This document shows positions 44,202 to 53,105 of a DNA stretch of 60,853 nt, in pieces. Position 1 is the first letter of the stretch. The number at the start of each line of letters is the position of its first letter. Source of the stretch: Leptospirales bacterium (GTDB taxonomy: Bacteria > Spirochaetota > Leptospiria > Leptospirales > Leptonemataceae); contig JAIBBM010000025.1 of assembly GCA_019694685.1 (NCBI GenBank), positions 1 to 60,853 on the forward strand, given 5' to 3'. The position numbers and the translations under genes are program-made. Under the pieces are notes generated by a model. The model was not told where the DNA came from and did no database searches. It was given only the letters and a program-made list of their open reading frames with translations.

Positions 44202-44690
44202 ATGAAACACAAGACGCTAATATCTCCTGACAGCACGATCCAAGACGCAAGCGCTGGCTGGGTTGAGCTCACCGACAGAAAGGAGGAATTTCAGAAGATT
44301 CTTCGGCTTCTGACGGATTTTACCGAACGGATCGGATCGAAGGATCAGGCATTGGAGGAAGGGCACTATTGCAGAAAAGCCATTAGCGTAGTGCCCAATC
44401 CTGAAACAAATCTGCAGGTCTTCCTCCGTGGCACTGGCGTTTCAGTTTATCTCGTTCTGGCATTGCTAAAGAATCATCACGGTCTCGTGGTATCAGCTTG
44501 GTTTCATGAGGACGGAATCTTTCAGGAGCGCGAAAAATACAGGGACAATTCGGACCACCCAGTTCACAACATCGTCTGTATGACGGACCTTGCGACGCAC
44601 TCTTCAATGCCTGTTCAGGGAAACATCCACAGTTTGCTGAAAGTAGACTGCGAATCTCTGTTTTCGTGGGCTCGTGAATTTCTGGAATAG
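44202..44690 (+). CDS. Hypothetical protein
   Basis: 162 aa from ATG 44202. The frame is open back to 44091 but would then read through the terminator, so the later start is preferred even though it has no clear Shine-Dalgarno. Mixed alpha/beta, with a strand-rich middle (LQVFLRGTGVSVYLVLALL) and HEDGIFQEREKYR. No family recognised. A 7-bp inverted repeat (ATCAGAT...ATCTGAT, 44692-44713) follows the stop without a T-run. Confidence 0.55.
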   Translation: MKHKTLISPDSTIQDASAGWVELTDRKEEFQKILRLLTDFTERIGSKDQALEEGHYCRKAISVVPNPETNLQVFLRGTGVSVYLVLALLKNHHGLVVSAWFHEDGIFQEREKYRDNSDHPVHNIVCMTDLATHSSMPVQGNIHSLLKVDCESLFSWAREFLE

Positions 44691-44940
44691 ATCAGATTTT
44701 TGGTGATCTGATACTTGGGATCCCTGAATGAACGCTCACCTCGTTGGAACTCGGAGAGCATTTTGCCGGTGTTGGCTCGATGCTGGTGATCCAATGAGGT
44801 GGGATTGGCTTCAATAGATCCCGTTAAGCGTCTGCACGCAGGAGAGATAAGTAGTCGAAAAAAAATTTGTAAAACTCCATTAAGCATCACACTCGGGCTT
44901 CTGATATTGATTTTTCCTTGGACGGATCGTCCTTCTAGGA

Positions 44941-45903
44941 ATGACGGATGACCTGCCTCGTCCTATTCCCGAATGGGAGAGACAGCGATGTGCCTTGATC
45001 TGGCCTTCAGAAAGGAGACCGCATCTCGTCCATCTATTCCGCGATATCGTCAGATCAATATCAAGAGTTGCTGATGTGACGGTGTTTGCAGTAGAAACCG
45101 CCTCTCTAAGTGGTTTGCGTGCTGATCTAAGCCAACTTGATATCGAAGTCAGTCCGGATATCTGGATACAGGATTTCGCGCCGATTCCCGTTCAACTTCC
45201 AAGCGGAAGGATAGAGTTTGTAAAATTCATATACAATCCGCGATACCTCGCAGATGTGCCGGAAGCATCGAGCATTGATGACAGCTTCGGTGCCGGTCTG
45301 GGGAACAGGCTATCCATACCCACAGTCCATATTCCACTAAGAATTGATGGTGGGTCGCTGGTCTTCACTGGCGAAGGCATTGCGATAGGAACGGAACGCA
45401 TCATATCAGACAATCGTCTCGAAGGCAAAAGACACATCGAAGATGTCCTGATGCATCGTCTGGGCATCAAACAGCTGATTATTGTCCCAGAGGAGCCTCA
45501 CGATATCACTGGGCATATTGACGGGATGGTCCGTTTCGTGGATGATAGAACCGTCCTTATTGGTTCTTACCCGGAGAAATACCGGGCAGGCCATCGCTAC
45601 GGTGAACTGCTAAGAGAACTCATAGGGCAAGCTCTGGGTCACGAATACAGGATCGTGCGTGTCCAGAACTCGATGCCCTCCGATGAATCTTGTGAAGGGC
45701 TTATGAGTGCAGTCGGCAATCGACTGAATTTTATTCAGTGCGGCAAGACTCTGTTCCTGCCGTTGTATGGGAGTCCCGAAGAAGACTCCTTCGTCGAGTC
45801 TCTGAACGCCGATCTGCCATCCTTTCGCATTCAAACGCTCAATGGTTGCATACCTCTGGCCCGTCTCGGAGGAGTTCTTCATTGCGTTAGCTGGCAATGG
45901 TAG
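44941..45903 (+). CDS. Peptidyl-arginine/agmatine deiminase-like enzyme
   Basis: 320 aa, of the pentein (guanidino-group-modifying) superfamily. Conserved elements are DIWIQDFAP (73-81), LRIDGGSL around 136-140, TGHIDGMVRF with His192 and Asp194, and the catalytic Cys315 in GGVLHCVSWQ. Agmatine deiminases are usually about 340-370 aa, so this is slightly short at the N-terminus but complete in its active site. It would hydrolyse a guanidinium to a ureido group, either on agmatine or on protein arginine. Its presence among nuclease genes on a transposon is unusual. The next gene starts 46 bp later. Confidence 0.8.
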   Translation: MTDDLPRPIPEWERQRCALIWPSERRPHLVHLFRDIVRSISRVADVTVFAVETASLSGLRADLSQLDIEVSPDIWIQDFAPIPVQLPSGRIEFVKFIYNPRYLADVPEASSIDDSFGAGLGNRLSIPTVHIPLRIDGGSLVFTGEGIAIGTERIISDNRLEGKRHIEDVLMHRLGIKQLIIVPEEPHDITGHIDGMVRFVDDRTVLIGSYPEKYRAGHRYGELLRELIGQALGHEYRIVRVQNSMPSDESCEGLMSAVGNRLNFIQCGKTLFLPLYGSPEEDSFVESLNADLPSFRIQTLNGCIPLARLGGVLHCVSWQW

Positions 45904-45949
45904 GGAGCCCAAATGGGTTCCCAAGTCAATCCAGCGTCCTTCTACTCAT

Positions 45950-46867
45950 ATGTGGGATGCGGGATTGCTGGAGAAGGATATCTTGCTGGGATGGTATCGG
46001 GACAATCCATTCCGCCTCAAGCCGGGTTCACTCAAACTCTGCATCGACTTTGACTTCACTCTGACACAGAACCTACCCGCATACGATTTGCGAACCCTTC
46101 CTGAACCGCAGGACGGAGCCGTTCACGCTGTCCAAGAGCTCTATCGCATGGGGTGGCACATCACGATTTTTACCTCTCGCTTCGATAGAACCGTTTTCGT
46201 TGAGGAAGAAGTGGAAGTCAATGCGGCCAACATGCTGGAGTTCCTGACACTGCATAACATCCCTTATGATCGCATCTGGAAGGATCAATGCTCAGCAAAG
46301 CCGCTCGCCACGTGGTATCTTGATGATCGATCCCTGCCGCCCTTTCGCGGTTGGTCCGAAACGCATTTATTCCTTCTACAATACATGCTCATAATCGAGA
46401 GCATCTGGCAACAAGAGTGCCAGCCGTATTCCTATTCATACGCCGTGAGGCATTTCAGAATCAAAGCAGGAGGCCTAAACATGATGCCGGATGACAATGT
46501 ATTCGGTGACCTGATCTTCTCTTACAGTCGAACACAGGCGATTGAAGATGGTGTCCTCGTTGATGTCAGTCAATATGACGTTACACGACAACACTTCAAA
46601 TATCCCGTGGCGGTCAGTGAACGTGTGTGGTCGATGATCGACCGTGCCGTTTCCGACTCGGATGGTCTGCAAAGTGTCGAAGGAATCCTCCATGACATCT
46701 TCTGGATGGCAAAATGCAACGGAACACGCATTGGCCCGTCCGAGAACATATTCGAAGTACTGATAGTAACGGAGGATCAGACCGAACCCGTGACCATGCG
46801 GCTTGTATGTGGCCCCGGCGACGATGCAGAACCCGTTCTCACCCTTATGCTGATTGACGAGGACTAA
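45950..46867 (+). CDS. HAD-like phosphatase fused to a DUF6573-like domain
   Basis: 305 aa from ATG 45950; the frame is open further upstream but would overlap the deiminase. Residues ~28-140 form a HAD domain: nucleophile motif DFDFT (Asp33, Asp35), ITIFTSR as the motif II Ser/Thr and WYLDDRSLP as motif IV. From about residue 175 the sequence (FGDLIFSYSRTQAIEDGVLV) matches the DUF6573 family known from phages and plasmids. I have not seen this pairing described; it could also be two genes joined by loss of a stop. Function of DUF6573 is unknown. Confidence 0.7.
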   Translation: MWDAGLLEKDILLGWYRDNPFRLKPGSLKLCIDFDFTLTQNLPAYDLRTLPEPQDGAVHAVQELYRMGWHITIFTSRFDRTVFVEEEVEVNAANMLEFLTLHNIPYDRIWKDQCSAKPLATWYLDDRSLPPFRGWSETHLFLLQYMLIIESIWQQECQPYSYSYAVRHFRIKAGGLNMMPDDNVFGDLIFSYSRTQAIEDGVLVDVSQYDVTRQHFKYPVAVSERVWSMIDRAVSDSDGLQSVEGILHDIFWMAKCNGTRIGPSENIFEVLIVTEDQTEPVTMRLVCGPGDDAEPVLTLMLIDED

Positions 46868-46987
46868 CCGTTGTTTTTCATCCTGAAAAGGGCGCAGACA
46901 TGCAATATCTGCAGGTTGCCTACAGGCCAAGAACATTCATTGAATCATTGAAATAGGAAGGAGTCCCACGCCCTCGTCCTGCTATGG

Positions 46988-47914
46988 GTGATAGAAAAAA
47001 TCAAAAAGAACATCTTCCCGGCCGCTTGGCCAGCCATTGAGCCATGGCGCAAATTCAGATGGGACCGAGGTCCGCAAGGCATCCGGACCGGACAAATCAA
47101 TTCCTCACAGGCTCTGTGTATCGACGTCTTTGGGTCTATCAAGATGAACGCACATGCCGATGCCATTGTCGACTTGATTGTCAGTAGGCTAGGGCTGGAG
47201 CCCGGAGGAGGAAGCTGGCAGATTGAATTTGAATGGGTGGACCCGCTTAATCATTTGAATTTGAATGAAAGGCGTCGCACTCAGGTCGACGTTGTCCTCC
47301 GAAATCAGAAATATCTGATCTTCGCTGAATGCAAGTTCACAGAGACCGACGGAGGTGCCTGCTCTCGGCCTTTGCCGAAACAGGAATTCGATGGACTCTC
47401 GGAATGCAATGGCGACTATGATTGGCAAGAAGATCCAATACGTTATGCGCTCTTCTCACACTTTGGGGTATCGATTAAAGACGCAAAATGCGCTCTTTCC
47501 CGAGCCGGGATTCGTTACTGGGACTTTATTGCTGAAGTTCTACACATCGACCCGACGCGTATTTTTCGCCCGTGCCCGCTCAATGCTTCCCTCTATCAAT
47601 GGGCTCGCAACCTGATTCTTTGTTGGAGGGTTGCCACATCCAGCGGGTTGATTCCCATCGTCTTGATCGTCTTCGCGCACCAGCCCGGATTGCCGATGTC
47701 CGATCGGATTGGATCGAGAGCATGGAAGGCCTTGGTTAGGTCTGTGCGGCAGGATAGGATACTCTTCCGAACCGTTTCCTATCAGAAGATAATTGACGTC
47801 GCCCTAGAATTATCGATCGAGAAAGGATGGCAAGATGACTCTTGGACTGCCCTTCACCGATGGGTCGATCGGAAGATAGCGACTTCACAACGATTGCTCC
47901 GAAAGCGCTTTTAG
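46988..47914 (+). CDS. PD-(D/E)XK-family nuclease-like protein
   Basis: 308 aa read from GTG 46988. A GGAAGGAG lies about 25 bases upstream, too far to fit, and the frame is open back to 46952, so the true start is uncertain. The nuclease core is Asp101 (TQVDVV), then Glu114 and Lys116 (FAECKF), a standard D-x(n)-E-x-K site. Family members of this type occur as putative restriction enzymes. Residues after 150 are helical with a hydrophobic strand (LIPIVLIVFAHQ). It is convergent with the RloC-like ATPase 29 bp downstream. Confidence 0.7.
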   Translation: MIEKIKKNIFPAAWPAIEPWRKFRWDRGPQGIRTGQINSSQALCIDVFGSIKMNAHADAIVDLIVSRLGLEPGGGSWQIEFEWVDPLNHLNLNERRRTQVDVVLRNQKYLIFAECKFTETDGGACSRPLPKQEFDGLSECNGDYDWQEDPIRYALFSHFGVSIKDAKCALSRAGIRYWDFIAEVLHIDPTRIFRPCPLNASLYQWARNLILCWRVATSSGLIPIVLIVFAHQPGLPMSDRIGSRAWKALVRSVRQDRILFRTVSYQKIIDVALELSIEKGWQDDSWTALHRWVDRKIATSQRLLRKRF

Positions 47915-47943
47915 TCGATCGGCCGTGGGCCGGTCAGCCTTTA

Positions 47944-50547
47944 CTATGCTTTGTAAGCGTTACGAGCTTCTTTCGCTTCATTCCAGTCGTTTTTCAAGTC
48001 CTCAAGAGTTGCCTGTATGCCAAGGGTCTCCAATGGCTGGGAATGTGCTTCGGTTATGCGGCAGGCCTTTTCAAAGATTCTGAAAATCACTTCAGTTGCC
48101 TGCGCAAGACGATCTGGCTTTATCTTGGGTAGGGCGGTCATCATCACGTTAGGCTTGTAACGTTGCGCGACACCTTGAAGAAGTTCCTGTTCGGTCACGA
48201 CTTCGCACCATGATCGAATCCGCGAATACGTGCTCTCTATTAAGGCTTGCCTCGTTTCGCCAGTTGTGGATCCAGCATTATTGACATTCTCGTTGATCCT
48301 CTTGGTCAGTTCGCTGACTGTGTCCCATCGTGGATGATTACCACGGGTCACCAGTCCAACTCGTCCGTCTCTGTCGCGCTCAACGCTGTAATAAGTGCAA
48401 CCATCCGGATCCTTATCGAATTTCGCCAATAGGGCGGTCGCAAACCAAATGTTGTGAGTAAATATGACCACTTGGTGGAGTGAGCTTAGTTGATGGAGCC
48501 TTTCCACTATGTATTCAAGGCGTCGATAATCGAGGCTGTTCACCGGATCGTCAAAAAGCAAGGGGGATGAACCAGTCCGAATAGAAGCCTCGGCGAGGAA
48601 GTCTGACATCGCGATGACCTTTTGTTCACCCTCGGACAAAACGTCACTCAGACGATGGTCAGCTACAATGGATTTTCTCCGTGCCGTTTCCCCACCACGG
48701 CCCGGGAATTGCAGACGGACTTTCGGTGCTCTCAGAGCCTCACATTCGGCCCGAAAGAATCTCTCGAAGTCTTGATTCAGGAGATCCTCAGATGCCAGCT
48801 TCTGCTGTTTCGTCAAGGATCTGAGAAGCGGTGGAAAACGATCCCTCGCTATTGTGTTCGCCTGTTCAGCCCATTTAGCTTTTTCAACGTGTTCCTTGAT
48901 CTTCGGTAACTGTTTTCGCAGGGTCAGGCGGTCTTCCAAATCGCGTAATAGTGCAGTTTGCTCCGCATGTTGCCGAGCCCGATCTGTTCCCTGCCTTGTC
49001 AGGTTGTCGATTACAGTGTCGATCTCAGCGCAGGCCTTGTTCAGGTTCTCGATCAACTTCGGGAGATCAGAGATCAGATCCTCGGCATTGACGTCTGCAC
49101 CGATTTGGACCGAATCAAGAGCCAGCGGCACCTTCTGTAGAAAGACCAAAGCCGCTTGCATGATAGGATGGGCCGGGGTCTCACTGGAGCCAGCCGCAAT
49201 CTTTTTGTTCACTTGTGAAGTAAGGCGTTGGATGTCTAGATCAGATAAGAGGCTTGTTACTTTTAATAGATCGTCGCTGGCATTATCGAGAACCGATTTC
49301 AATGTGCTCGTAGTATAATCTCTATATCGACGCAGAAGATCCAGCGCCGAATCATTCAGCTCTTGGCGACAGTAAGGGCATCGGTCCGTGTGATCGGCAT
49401 GTTCCTCGGTTCGTTTGAACTCCGCTGAGTAAATTGCCCCCGCCGAAATGAATTGTTGCCAAGAGTTTGTCAGCACTCCCGGAATCCCAGAATCTTCAAA
49501 TGCCAGCACGCTTGCTTTCTGATATTCAGCTTCAGCCGCGCGGACACTCTTCACTCGTTGGTTATAGACTTCCCAATCGAATGAGCTCACCTTCTGAACT
49601 GCGGATCTGACGGAGTTCACAATGTCTCTGTCATTCTGGGCCACTTCAAGTCTCATTTGCACGATCTTGGGTTTAAGAGCTTCGACGTTGTCGCGCAGTA
49701 TGGGAACTTGATTCTCTTCTTCTGGTGATACATCGCCGAGCTTCTCAAGAAGACTCAAGTCCGTTGCCGCACTCAAGGACTCGATTTTTGCATACACAAT
49801 ACTTCCAACGTTATAGTTCTCAAGGAATGGATTCGATTTGGCCTTGGACGCATCGCGCGCAGTTTCGAGTTTGGAACCAATGGCTTTGATGGCTTGGTAT
49901 ACATACTGAAACCACGCCAAGTCGCGCGGAGTATAAACATATGTTAGATCGTTATCCACATGGAACGCCATTGCCCGAGTATCGAATGCACTCATTCGGT
50001 CGAACGGCCGTGCCCCTGATTCGCCCTTCCAGTGGAGTTCACCATCGGCGCCATTCAACCGGAACTTGACCAGAGCCATCGGACCTCCCTTCGCCTGCTC
50101 ATTGGATACATCCGGAAGTATTTCCTCCTCAGACCTAACCGCCGCCATTCTCTTGAGAATGCGCACATAACCGCTTTTGCCGGTGGCATTTTCTCCGAAG
50201 AGCACAGTCATCCTCGGGTTGAAAACGATCTCCTGTTCTGGAGCCAGCCGATTCACATTCTGAACCTGTTTCAAGGAAAGGAGTTCGAGCCTTTCGATCG
50301 TTTCTCCGGCCGCAGAAGTCAGTTCAAGTTTGGCGACTTCCCTGACCTCTCCCTGCTTGAGTTCACGTTCTATGAGGCATTGATCATAGGCCTCTTCTAA
50401 TGCTGATTCGGATAGGGGTTGTCGGGTTGCCATTATATCCCGAACGATCCCACGCACCCAGTTTTGCTCTCCATTGGCCCAATTTACAAGTATCTCAGCC
50501 GCGCTCTGAGGGCCTGCGTTGTCGAGGTCTGGGGATGGTTCTTGCAT
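47944..50547 (-). CDS. RloC/PrrC-like SMC-type ATPase with zinc hook (putative anticodon-nuclease relative)
   Basis: 867 aa. Walker A is GENATGKS at 118-125. Long coiled coils flank a CPYC zinc-hook near 389-392. The ABC signature LSEGEQ is near 632, Walker B LLFDDPVNSLD near 660, and the H-loop THN near 694: the order of Rad50/RloC proteins. In the last 100 residues RSWCE (about 775-779) gives the R-x3-E spacing of the PrrC/RloC tRNA-nuclease site, and a His follows later (EAHSQP). RloC and PrrC cut tRNA anticodon loops on infection; whether this one does is inference. Divergent from an Xre gene. Confidence 0.8.
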   Translation of the reverse strand: MQEPSPDLDNAGPQSAAEILVNWANGEQNWVRGIVRDIMATRQPLSESALEEAYDQCLIERELKQGEVREVAKLELTSAAGETIERLELLSLKQVQNVNRLAPEQEIVFNPRMTVLFGENATGKSGYVRILKRMAAVRSEEEILPDVSNEQAKGGPMALVKFRLNGADGELHWKGESGARPFDRMSAFDTRAMAFHVDNDLTYVYTPRDLAWFQYVYQAIKAIGSKLETARDASKAKSNPFLENYNVGSIVYAKIESLSAATDLSLLEKLGDVSPEEENQVPILRDNVEALKPKIVQMRLEVAQNDRDIVNSVRSAVQKVSSFDWEVYNQRVKSVRAAEAEYQKASVLAFEDSGIPGVLTNSWQQFISAGAIYSAEFKRTEEHADHTDRCPYCRQELNDSALDLLRRYRDYTTSTLKSVLDNASDDLLKVTSLLSDLDIQRLTSQVNKKIAAGSSETPAHPIMQAALVFLQKVPLALDSVQIGADVNAEDLISDLPKLIENLNKACAEIDTVIDNLTRQGTDRARQHAEQTALLRDLEDRLTLRKQLPKIKEHVEKAKWAEQANTIARDRFPPLLRSLTKQQKLASEDLLNQDFERFFRAECEALRAPKVRLQFPGRGGETARRKSIVADHRLSDVLSEGEQKVIAMSDFLAEASIRTGSSPLLFDDPVNSLDYRRLEYIVERLHQLSSLHQVVIFTHNIWFATALLAKFDKDPDGCTYYSVERDRDGRVGLVTRGNHPRWDTVSELTKRINENVNNAGSTTGETRQALIESTYSRIRSWCEVVTEQELLQGVAQRYKPNVMMTALPKIKPDRLAQATEVIFRIFEKACRITEAHSQPLETLGIQATLEDLKNDWNEAKEARNAYKA

Positions 50548-50641
50548 TTGGACACCTTAGCCTTTGGGGGAATCTTGAGTAAAGGAGAAGTCGCCCTGAC
50601 TCCCGTCGCAGGAATCCCCTTCCGATGTTTCTGTTTGTCAC

Positions 50642-50670
50642 TTGACATTTTCCATATGGCAACGTATATT
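50642..50670 (+). promoter_or_regulatory. Consensus sigma-70 promoter for the Xre-coiled-coil gene
   Basis: TTGACA (50642-50647), 17-bp spacer, TATATT (50665-50670). The expected transcription start is near 50677, which places the ATG at 50698 as the translational start. The spacer contains the 6-bp palindrome CATATG, a possible operator half. Confidence 0.75.
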
Positions 50671-50697
50671 GACAATATGAAACAAGAGAAAGGTTCG

Positions 50698-51396
50698 ATG
50701 GTCCACTTTGCCGACAAAGTAAAAGCTCTTCGAGAGAAGCAAGGCCTGAGTCAGGCCGAGCTGGCCGAAAAAGCTGGCATCAATCCAACGGCCCTGTCCC
50801 GAATATTGGGTGGTGAACGAGACCTGAAACCTTCGCATGCGCGGTCTTTGGCAGACACTCTTGGTGTAACGGTCATGGAATTGCTTCATCAAACGGAGCA
50901 TTCCGAGGTGTTTGCGGGTTGGGTGCCCACTGAAGAACTGACTGTCAGCCAGCAAGTCATCGACAGGCAGGCAACGGAGCTGGATTCCCTGAAAATCCAG
51001 CTGGAAGGAGCAAAAGCCGAGAATGCTTCCCTGAACACCCAATTGAGTCAGCTCTTCAAGAGGTTGGAAGGTGCAGATATGGAAAATGCCACACTGAAGG
51101 GGCAAATCGCAAATTTTGAATCAATCAGGACCGAACTGAACCAAGCTCGGCAGGCTATAGCGGGTTTGACAGGCGAAAAAGAGCGCTTAACGTCTCAACT
51201 TGAGAGACTGACAGTCTCTCACCAGCAGACCAGTAGCCAACTGCAAGCTCACAAGAGCCTGATCCATCAGTGGCAGATTCGGGCCAATCAACTCAATAAT
51301 GACTTAATCGCGGCCAGATCCAACGTGGCTCCTGCGGCCATACTTTCGGCACTGGCCGGGTTCGGCATTGCCAAAATGCTGGAGGAAGACAGATGA
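50698..51396 (+). CDS. Xre-type HTH protein with long coiled coil
   Basis: 232 aa from ATG 50698 (AGAAAGG upstream; earlier ATGs lie in the promoter). Residues 1-65 are an Xre HTH (VKALREKQGLSQAELAEKAG). Residues ~90-205 are a heptad-rich coiled coil with repeated Q-L-x-x-L and A-E-N-A patterns. The last 20 (APAAILSALAGFGIAKMLE) are hydrophobic and glycine-containing, able to insert or cap. It is divergent from the RloC-like gene and upstream of a PD-(D/E)XK gene, so it could control both; the coiled coil suggests oligomer sensing beyond a plain repressor. Confidence 0.75.
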   Translation: MVHFADKVKALREKQGLSQAELAEKAGINPTALSRILGGERDLKPSHARSLADTLGVTVMELLHQTEHSEVFAGWVPTEELTVSQQVIDRQATELDSLKIQLEGAKAENASLNTQLSQLFKRLEGADMENATLKGQIANFESIRTELNQARQAIAGLTGEKERLTSQLERLTVSHQQTSSQLQAHKSLIHQWQIRANQLNNDLIAARSNVAPAAILSALAGFGIAKMLEEDR

Positions 51397-51446
51397 CTCG
51401 ACTGAAAAAAACGGCCGTGGATTCGACTGTAGCAGACTCACACTAT

Positions 51447-51479
51447 AAGGTTCTGAAAATGAAAAATTTTCGGAACCTT
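51447..51479. promoter_or_regulatory. 14-bp stem-loop before the PD-(D/E)XK gene
   Basis: Left arm AAGGTTCTGAAAAT (51447-51460), loop GAAAA, right arm ATTTTCGGAACCTT (51466-51479): fourteen pairs with one U-G. No T-run follows, so it is better read as an operator or a 5'-leader structure than as a terminator. It lies 47 bp before the ATG at 51527; a weak TATAAG precedes it. Confidence 0.6.
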
Positions 51480-51526
51480 AATTCCGACGCTATAGCATCG
51501 CCGGATCGATTCTTAGTGTAAAGAAA

Positions 51527-52975
51527 ATGTATTTCGCCGAATACTTTCAAGTCGACCCGAAAGTTCTGAAAGAATACGGAGCTCTCAATGTCTCGCTTAT
51601 CAATGATCTCCCTCTCTTTGTCGACCCCTTCCTTCTGTATACAAGTAAGGACGCAGATATTCGTGAACTGCACAAGTCACTCTTGGACTACGTTGTATTC
51701 TTGAAGAAGCGTTCAAAGCATCGCCTTTCTTCAGGCCTTATCAAGCAGTATTACCACTTCCCAGAGGTCTCCCAAAATTGGCTCGGATTTAGCGAAACGG
51801 GCAACAAGGGGCGTGGTCTAGGAAACAAGTTCGCTACTGAGCTTCGAAAAAACCTTCCCTTGATCTTCAAGAACTTTGGACGAGAGAGGCTTACCCTTGA
51901 GTCGCATCTTGAAAAGCTCTGCCTGTTCAACGAAGGAATAGGGAGGGACATGATTAGCGATTTCACAGTAAACCTGATTAAAGGTTATCTTCTACGCTAT
52001 ACTTCCGAATTTACGAAAAGCCATATACCCCAAGGGTATCAAATCGAGATGCCAGTGAAGAAGGTCCGTTTTGACTACGAGACGGAGACTTGGGTTCCGG
52101 AAACATTCACCCTTCCATGTTTCGACGGCGATTACGTCTTGCTCACGCCCAAGAGCATCCTCACCAAGGATAACACGTGGATTAATCGTCAAGATCTCTA
52201 CCGCGATTTTCCGGAGGTTATCGAGTCGATGGACAACGAACAGCTCCGTGCGCGGATAAATCGGTATTTCACAAAACTGCTTCCAAAGCATCCAACGCAG
52301 AAAACAACACTTCGGGCGATCAGGACGACCATCGCCAAGTATCCGATCTGCATAGATCAATACATTTCATCGAAAGAACAGAATTCACGGACGGCCATAA
52401 CCAAAAGCAGTCGTCGAGTCCAATTCGTCGAAGCTATGCACATCGACCAAATTGGAACTCTTAAGGAAGCCCTTTCGAAGCACACTGAATACTTCGATAT
52501 TCGGCCAGATTCATATTCGGAAGCCATGAGCCGTCTCCTTCACCTTAAGCAGGTCATTGAGCACAACGATGGTTACAAGAGTTTCTACTTCAAGGGGAAA
52601 CGTGTAAAATCGGAGCGGGACATTCAGCTCGCCTTCAAGCTGGTTTGGTATAACACAGGCTTCGACGTCAACGCAGAGCCGAATAACGGCCGTGGTCCAG
52701 TTGACTTCAAGATTTCGCGTGGCAATCGTGATAAGACACTTGTCGAATTCAAGCTGGCCAAGAATTCGCATTTGAAGAAGAACCTCAAACATCAGATTGG
52801 TATCTATAAGAAAGCCAATCAGACAGACAAAGCAATTACTGTGATCATTTTCTTCAGCAAAGAAGAGCAGGTCAGGATGGAGTCGATCTTGAGTGAGCTG
52901 AAGATCGAGAAGGCCCCCAACCTTGTTGTCATCGACGCCCGGAAGGACAACAAGAAGTCTGCGAGCACGGTCTGA
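51527..52975 (+). CDS. PD-(D/E)XK-type putative nuclease with large N-terminal domain
   Basis: 482 aa. The C-terminal ~120 residues carry the nuclease signature: GRGPVDFKI with Asp393, then VEFKLAKN with Glu407 and Lys409, and a following Q-I-G-I-Y helix. The N-terminal ~370 residues are alpha/beta, with FAEYFQVDPKVLKEYGALNV at the start and GNKGRGLGNKFATEL around residue 95. Such proteins recur in defence islands, usually annotated as hypothetical. It lies 130 bp after the Xre-coiled-coil gene on the same strand, separated by the stem-loop. Confidence 0.65.
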   Translation: MYFAEYFQVDPKVLKEYGALNVSLINDLPLFVDPFLLYTSKDADIRELHKSLLDYVVFLKKRSKHRLSSGLIKQYYHFPEVSQNWLGFSETGNKGRGLGNKFATELRKNLPLIFKNFGRERLTLESHLEKLCLFNEGIGRDMISDFTVNLIKGYLLRYTSEFTKSHIPQGYQIEMPVKKVRFDYETETWVPETFTLPCFDGDYVLLTPKSILTKDNTWINRQDLYRDFPEVIESMDNEQLRARINRYFTKLLPKHPTQKTTLRAIRTTIAKYPICIDQYISSKEQNSRTAITKSSRRVQFVEAMHIDQIGTLKEALSKHTEYFDIRPDSYSEAMSRLLHLKQVIEHNDGYKSFYFKGKRVKSERDIQLAFKLVWYNTGFDVNAEPNNGRGPVDFKISRGNRDKTLVEFKLAKNSHLKKNLKHQIGIYKKANQTDKAITVIIFFSKEEQVRMESILSELKIEKAPNLVVIDARKDNKKSASTV

Positions 52976-53105
52976 ACTGTCACACTCTACGGAGTGTTCA
53001 GTCAGTGGGAATGAATTTCACGTTTTAGAATCCTGCTAATGATTGATGGTGATCGGATAAATGGAAGCGCGAGAACAGATAAACGTCTTATGTTTAGAGG
53101 AGTCA

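Noticed and set aside
44924..44936. GGACG-GAT-CGTCC inverted repeat just before the deiminase gene
   Set aside because: Short; no supporting promoter or site nearby.
52982..52997. ACACTC-TACG-GAGTGT inverted repeat after the PD-(D/E)XK gene, considered as a terminator
   Set aside because: Only six base pairs and no T-run.
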